From an uncultured Paraprevotella sp. (GTDB taxonomy: Bacteria; Bacteroidota; Bacteroidia; Bacteroidales; Bacteroidaceae): a stretch of DNA of 11,578 bases. Shown here piece by piece: positions 8,031 through 11,578 of this stretch. The stretch lies in NCBI GenBank assembly GCA_910584955.1, contig CAJUDC010000034.1, positions 9,144 through 20,721 on the forward strand, given 5' to 3'. The translations under genes were made by a program, and so were the position numbers. The notes below the pieces were generated by a model. It was not told the origin of the DNA. It worked only from the letters and a program-made list of their open reading frames with translations, and made no database searches. How positions within the stretch are numbered: position 1 is the first letter of the stretch; each line of letters opens with the position of its first letter.

Positions 8031-8064
8031 TTTGACAAAAAAGGAATTAATATTGTTGATTTTG
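8031..8064 (+). promoter_or_regulatory. Weak candidate promoter for the AraC-type gene
   Basis: TTTG (8031-8034) is followed after 22 bases by TGATTTTG (8057-8064), one base off the TAnnTTTG consensus and slightly over-spaced. If used, transcription would begin near 8070. That favours translation from the ATG at 8136 over the in-frame ATG at 8067. Confidence 0.25.
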
Positions 8065-8135
8065 GGATGAAGGTTTTGTTTTTAACAACGGACTGTTTAT
8101 TTTTGTTGTTAGAAGATCAAAAGGCGGAAAAAGCG

Positions 8136-8996
8136 ATGGAGGAAAAGCATGAAAAGCCGGAAGCATTGTACGATTTCGTTCGTACGGATTGGCGTTATAC
8201 CCAGAAAGAACCGTTTGTGACGAACTGTTTTACACTGTTTTTTGTAGAAAGCGGAGTTGGCTGTGTGAAGATCGGAGATGCGGAGTGTCGTGTGGGAACA
8301 CGCAGCATGTTATTCCTGCATCCGCATCTTGAAGTGCGCCTTCAGAGGGCTTCTACTGATTTCCGGGTTATGGGAGTCGGGATGAGGATGGATTTGCTTT
8401 CCATTACCGAACTGCGGATTGATCCGAATTTCTTTATTTTCGTATTCCAACATTTTCAATGGTATATGGACAAGGAACTTAGTCAGGCTGCCCGTCATTT
8501 CTTCTATGCAGTTGAATATGCCGTTTCCGACCGCAGGAATCCGCGTCAGAAAGAAGTGATAGCCGGTTTGTTGTCGGCGTTTATTTACACATTCCATTTC
8601 AAGGTGCAGAAAATATATCATCCTCAGGTTTCGAAGCATACCATGAGTGCCCAACATATCTTCGAGCGTTTTGCCCAACATCTGCATCAAAACTTCATGT
8701 ACGATCATCGGGTCTCCTACTATGCGGACCATCTCTGCATATCGGCTAAATACCTTACCCAAATCACCAAGCGCATTATAAACCGGACACCCAAGGAGAT
8801 GATCGACCGCAGGGTGGCTTTGGAATCTCTTCGTTTATTGAGTAAAACGACGCTGACGGTGCAGGAAATCAGTAATCAGCTTGGTTTCCCGGATCAGTCT
8901 TATTTCGGTCGTTTCTTCAAAAGAATGTTCGGCTTGTCGCCTTTACATTATCGGCAAAATCCCGGTTTGTTACCGCAACAGAAGTTGGGCTTTTGA
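8136..8996 (+). CDS. AraC-family transcriptional regulator, divergent to the efflux operon
   Basis: A 286-residue DNA-binding regulator. Residues about 1-150 form a cupin-like sensing region (CFTLFFVESGVGCVKIGD, then LHPHLEVRLQ), with little similarity to a known ligand-binding type. Residues about 190-275 form the AraC double helix-turn-helix: first motif VSYYADHLCISAKYLTQITK (193-212), second TVQEISNQLGF (241-251), ending in the family signature SYFGRFFKRMFGLSPLHYR (255-273). The frame is open much further upstream, to 7542, but that part runs antisense through the adaptor gene and is not protein-like. The ATG at 8136 gives the usual family length and begins where the sequence becomes regulator-like. 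An ATG at 8067 (309 residues) is possible but would add a hydrophobic stretch. The divergent position strongly suggests it controls the pump, perhaps in response to a pump substrate. This is inferred from context. Confidence 0.9.
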   Translation: MEEKHEKPEALYDFVRTDWRYTQKEPFVTNCFTLFFVESGVGCVKIGDAECRVGTRSMLFLHPHLEVRLQRASTDFRVMGVGMRMDLLSITELRIDPNFFIFVFQHFQWYMDKELSQAARHFFYAVEYAVSDRRNPRQKEVIAGLLSAFIYTFHFKVQKIYHPQVSKHTMSAQHIFERFAQHLHQNFMYDHRVSYYADHLCISAKYLTQITKRIINRTPKEMIDRRVALESLRLLSKTTLTVQEISNQLGFPDQSYFGRFFKRMFGLSPLHYRQNPGLLPQQKLGF

Positions 8997-9337
8997 AGAA
9001 TGTATGTAGACGGCGTGCTTTTATAAAATAAGAGTAGAAGTTTTAAAAAGGGGAGGAACAACAGGCTTTTTTGAGTAAATTGGGTATTTCCTGCTTTTAC
9101 ACTGACGTAAATGGAGAATACGCATTCCCTCTTTTGAGATTGGTGTCTATGGAAAACCGATAGATACGTACCGATGTACCTGTCTACCTGGCGGGATAAA
9201 GAGAGAATGATTGTTGAAATTTATATAAGAATGGCCAAGACCGCACGAATACGGTATCTTGGCCATTCTTGTGCAAGATTCACATCGTATAATGTTGTCC
9301 GAATAGACTTCTTGCGACTTTATAGGTATACAAATGT
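8997..9337. other. Intergenic region between the AraC-type gene and rho
   Basis: 341 bases between the 3' ends of two convergent genes. Apart from the hairpin at 9227-9270 I see no gene, promoter or long repeat. An open frame from 9174 runs antisense into rho and is not credible. The regulator has no obvious terminator of its own closer than this hairpin. Confidence 0.7.
9227..9270. terminator. Hairpin terminator between AraC-type gene and rho
   Basis: AAGAATGGCCAAGA (9227-9240) pairs perfectly with TCTTGGCCATTCTT (9257-9270), a 14-bp stem; CCG (9241-9243) and CGG (9252-9254) can extend it past a small bulge. Read on the minus strand, an A/T-rich tail follows, so it probably ends the rho transcript about 70 bases after its stop. 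It may also stop readthrough from the regulator gene. Confidence 0.8.
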
Positions 9338-11353
9338 TTATGAGTTCATGCTCATTAAAAATTCTTCGTTGTCTTTGGTTTGTTCCAGGCGGTCTTTGAC
9401 GAAGGTCATGGCCTCCATTGAATTCATATCGGCCAGGAATTTACGTAGAATCCACATTCGGTCTAATGTCTGTTTGTCATGCAGCAAGTCGTCGCGGCGG
9501 GTACTTGAAGCGATGATATTTACAGCCGGGAACACTCGTTTGTTGCTCAGTGTACGGTCCAATTGCAACTCCATGTTGCCAGTGCCTTTGAATTCTTCGA
9601 AAATAACCTCGTCCATCTTGCTGCCGGTATCTATCAGGGCGGTTGCAATGATGGTGAGCGATCCTCCGTCTTCTATGTTTCTGGCGGCGCCGAAAAAGCG
9701 CTTGGGTTTGTGCAGGGCGTTGGCGTCCACACCACCGGAGAGTACTTTGCCGCTTGCCGGAGACACCGTATTGTAAGCACGTGCCAATCGGGTGATGGAA
9801 TCGAGAAAGATAACGACGTCGTGTCCGCATTCTACCATCCTTTTGGCTTTTTCCAAAACAATTCCTGCGATTTTCACGTGGCGTTCTGCCGGCTCGTCAA
9901 AAGTGGAGGCTATGACTTCGGCGTTAACTGTGCGGGCCATGTCGGTTACTTCTTCGGGACGTTCGTCGATAAGCAACATAATCAAGTAGGCTTCGGGATG
10001 ATTGGCGGCTATGGCATTGGCAATATCTTTCATCAGTAATGTCTTACCTGTTTTGGGTTGGGCAACCAACAAGGCGCGTTGCCCTTTGCCGATAGGGGCG
10101 AACAGGTCTACAACCCGAGCGGATAAACTGTCATTATATCCTTTACAAAGGCGAAACTTTTCGTTGGGGAATAAAGGAGTAAGATGCTCGAACGGTACGC
10201 GGTCACGTACTTCACCGGGTTCCCGTCCGTTGATTTGTGTAACCCGGATCAGCGGAAAATATTTTTCTCCTTCCTTGGGAGGGCGAACCGGTCCTTCCAC
10301 AACGTCGCCGGTCTTCAGTCCGAATAATTTGATTTGGGAGGCACTGACGTAAATGTCGTCGGGAGAGGAGAGGTAATTATAATCGCTTGAACGTAAAAAA
10401 CCGTAGCCGTCGCTCATGATTTCAAGCACGCCTTGGCCTACTAGAATGTCGCCAAAGTCGTAAGGTTGTTCTGTCGTTTCTTTTTTATTCAGTTCATCCT
10501 TTAAGAAAGGAGGCATGTCCCAGTTGTTGTCTCCTTCTGCATGGGAAGTCTGTGCCGTTTCGTTTTCGGAGGAAGCGATTGTCGACAGGCTGGAATCCGG
10601 GGAATAAGTATCGTTATTGGAAGTGATAAAAGCCTCCACAGGGATGTCTTCGATAAGAATGAAGTCTTCTTCGTCGGCTGTAAAAAAGGCTTCGGCCGTT
10701 TCTTTTTTGTCTGTTGAGGCCGTATTCGCATTTTCGGTGTCGGACACAGTTTCAACGGTTGTTTGTTTATTCTCCTTTGTTTCGTCCGTGGTGGATATTT
10801 CCTGCACCGGTTCGATTTGCGGTGCTGTTTCATTGCTGCTTATGGCAACAGCTTCATGGGTTGGAGTTTCCGGTATAGCCTGGGCGGCTGATGTAGGCTT
10901 TTCCTGTTGTTCCGACAAAGCGGCTTGCTCTTCCGCCGCTTTTTCAGCTTTTGATTTCCGTCCGCGTTTTTTGGGAGCGGGAGGAACCGTTTCCGTCTCT
11001 TTGGAGGCCTTTTCTGCTGCTGCCGTTTCGGCATGCTGGAAGAGTTCGGCAGCAATGTCGTCTATGAGTTTGGCTTCTTGCGGTGTTTTCTTTTTTATGT
11101 CAAAGTTTTCACCGGCACCTTGGCTGGCAGAGTATACACGGTCTGTTTCTTTTTTACTGATACGGGTTCTTTTTCGGGCGGCGGGTTTGGATTCCGATAC
11201 GCGTTGTGCCGCCGACTGGGCTGATTCCTCGTCAATAATTCGGTAAATCAGATCCAGCCTGTCGTCCGACGCTGATGCGTTTATGCCTAGATTTTTCGCG
11301 ATGTCGTTGAGTTCTTCTCCCGACATATTCTCTAAGTCGCTTTTTGTGTGCAT
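9338..11353 (-). CDS. rho: Transcription termination factor Rho with long disordered insert
   Basis: A 671-residue hexameric RNA-dependent ATPase/helicase that ends transcription. Numbered from the chosen Met: residues 1-48 are the Rho N-terminal helical domain (LENMSGEELNDIAKNLGI). About 49-298 are low-complexity, rich in Glu, Thr, Ala, Ser and Lys. The primary RNA-binding cold-shock-like domain follows (DGYGFLRSSDYNYLSSPDD, 315-333). The ATPase core has Walker A AQPKTGKTLL (431-440), Walker B VVIFLDS (513-519), the Q-loop region SGGVDANALHKPKRFFGAAR (539-558) and the R-loop FEEFKGTGNMEL (585-596, Lys589). All catalytic elements look intact. E. coli Rho is about 420 residues; the extra length is the insert, which in B. 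thetaiotaomicron Rho is reported to promote phase separation. The frame extends to a GTG at 11404, but those 17 residues come from a leader hairpin and look unlike Rho. The ATG at 11351-11353 begins the Rho domain directly. Confidence 0.97.
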   Translation of the reverse strand: MHTKSDLENMSGEELNDIAKNLGINASASDDRLDLIYRIIDEESAQSAAQRVSESKPAARKRTRISKKETDRVYSASQGAGENFDIKKKTPQEAKLIDDIAAELFQHAETAAAEKASKETETVPPAPKKRGRKSKAEKAAEEQAALSEQQEKPTSAAQAIPETPTHEAVAISSNETAPQIEPVQEISTTDETKENKQTTVETVSDTENANTASTDKKETAEAFFTADEEDFILIEDIPVEAFITSNNDTYSPDSSLSTIASSENETAQTSHAEGDNNWDMPPFLKDELNKKETTEQPYDFGDILVGQGVLEIMSDGYGFLRSSDYNYLSSPDDIYVSASQIKLFGLKTGDVVEGPVRPPKEGEKYFPLIRVTQINGREPGEVRDRVPFEHLTPLFPNEKFRLCKGYNDSLSARVVDLFAPIGKGQRALLVAQPKTGKTLLMKDIANAIAANHPEAYLIMLLIDERPEEVTDMARTVNAEVIASTFDEPAERHVKIAGIVLEKAKRMVECGHDVVIFLDSITRLARAYNTVSPASGKVLSGGVDANALHKPKRFFGAARNIEDGGSLTIIATALIDTGSKMDEVIFEEFKGTGNMELQLDRTLSNKRVFPAVNIIASSTRRDDLLHDKQTLDRMWILRKFLADMNSMEAMTFVKDRLEQTKDNEEFLMSMNS

Positions 11354-11376
11354 AGAATAAGTTTTGTATTTAAAGT

Positions 11377-11413
11377 GGCCTTTCCGCAGGGGAAAATGCC
11401 CCACAAAAAGGCC
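11377..11413 (-). promoter_or_regulatory. Stem-loop in the rho leader, with an alternative fold
   Basis: In the rho mRNA leader, GGCCTTT (complement of 11407-11413) pairs with AAAGGCC (complement of 11377-11383). An inner stem GGGG/CCCC (11399-11402 with 11389-11392) closes a 6-base loop. The structure ends 23 bases before the rho ATG. GCCCC just upstream (complement of 11415-11419) could instead pair with GGGGC (complement of 11398-11402), which would break the inner stem. No T run follows on the rho strand, so it is not a simple terminator. Confidence 0.5.
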
Positions 11414-11491
11414 GGGGGCTTGTTTTTATTAAATATTGTCTTGTGATTATTGGCAAACCGCCTTGATGAGAGGTTGCAGTATTAACGGCTG

Positions 11492-11499
11492 CAAAGGTA
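11492..11499 (-). promoter_or_regulatory. Bacteroides-type -7 box for rho
   Basis: On the minus strand this reads TACCTTTG followed by CA, a textbook Bacteroides -7 box. The -33 element at the expected distance is only T-rich, without a clear TTTG. Transcription would begin near 11485, giving a leader of about 130 bases before the rho ATG. The remaining sequence to the window end is A/T-rich and holds no gene I can support. Confidence 0.7.
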
Positions 11500-11578
11500 C
11501 GAATTCTTTTTAAGAAAATGCGGTTTGGAAGACTTTTTTTGTGGCTTGTTCTCGTGTTTTTTTACTTGTTTGCGCTAT

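Noticed and set aside
7542..8135. Upstream extension of the AraC-type frame, giving 484 residues
   Set aside because: The extension runs antisense through the adaptor gene and across the divergent promoter region. The AraC-type sequence begins near 8136.
10617..11246. Ser/Ala/Val-rich plus-strand open frame of 209 codons
   Set aside because: It is the antisense shadow of the low-complexity insert of rho.
11354..11404. Earlier in-frame GTG start for rho
   Set aside because: It would translate the leader hairpin into 17 residues unlike any Rho N-terminus. The ATG at 11351-11353 starts the Rho domain directly.

Overview
This window looks like chromosomal DNA of a Bacteroides-type organism (order Bacteroidales). 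Four things point there. The first gene is a DUF3127 protein, a family I associate with Bacteroidetes. Rho has a very long disordered insert like that of gut Bacteroides. The -7 boxes fit the Bacteroides consensus TAnnTTTG, for example TACCTTTG ahead of rho. Start codons follow A/T-rich leaders with no clear Shine-Dalgarno sequence. I see no tRNA, rRNA, CRISPR array, transposase or integrase.

Layout: (1) 3-377, plus strand, the 3' part of a DUF3127 gene ending in an SSB-like acidic tip, followed by a strong hairpin terminator. (2) 432-1065, a gene-poor stretch with a 22-bp tandem repeat and several short palindromes. (3) 1066-2154, plus strand, a secreted TlpA-like thioredoxin lipoprotein with a DUF4369-type N-terminal half. 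(4) A 15-bp-stem terminator at 2183-2220 between convergent transcripts. (5) 7958 down to 2243, minus strand, a complete three-gene RND multidrug efflux operon: adaptor, HAE-1 pump and outer-membrane channel lipoprotein, with the last two genes overlapping by 4 bp. (6) 8136-8996, plus strand, a divergent AraC-family regulator that probably controls the pump. (7) A hairpin terminator at 9227-9270 in the 341-bp gap between regulator and rho. (8) 11353 down to 9338, minus strand, rho, with a strong promoter about 140 bp upstream and a structured leader.

The efflux genes and AraC gene form one functional unit: a regulated tripartite pump. The intergenic region carries a perfect -7 box for the operon inside an inverted repeat, CGGTAA-N12-TTACCG. 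rho is a housekeeping gene, and its disordered insert is of the kind reported to drive Rho condensation in B. thetaiotaomicron. The DUF3127 and TlpA-like genes appear to be separate units.

Most of the window is ordinary for this lineage. The points most worth a second look are the SSB-like tail on DUF3127, the motif content of the Rho insert, the two alternative folds possible in the rho leader, the inverted repeat over the efflux promoter, and the unexplained repeat-rich intergenic stretch. I found no convincing new multi-gene system.
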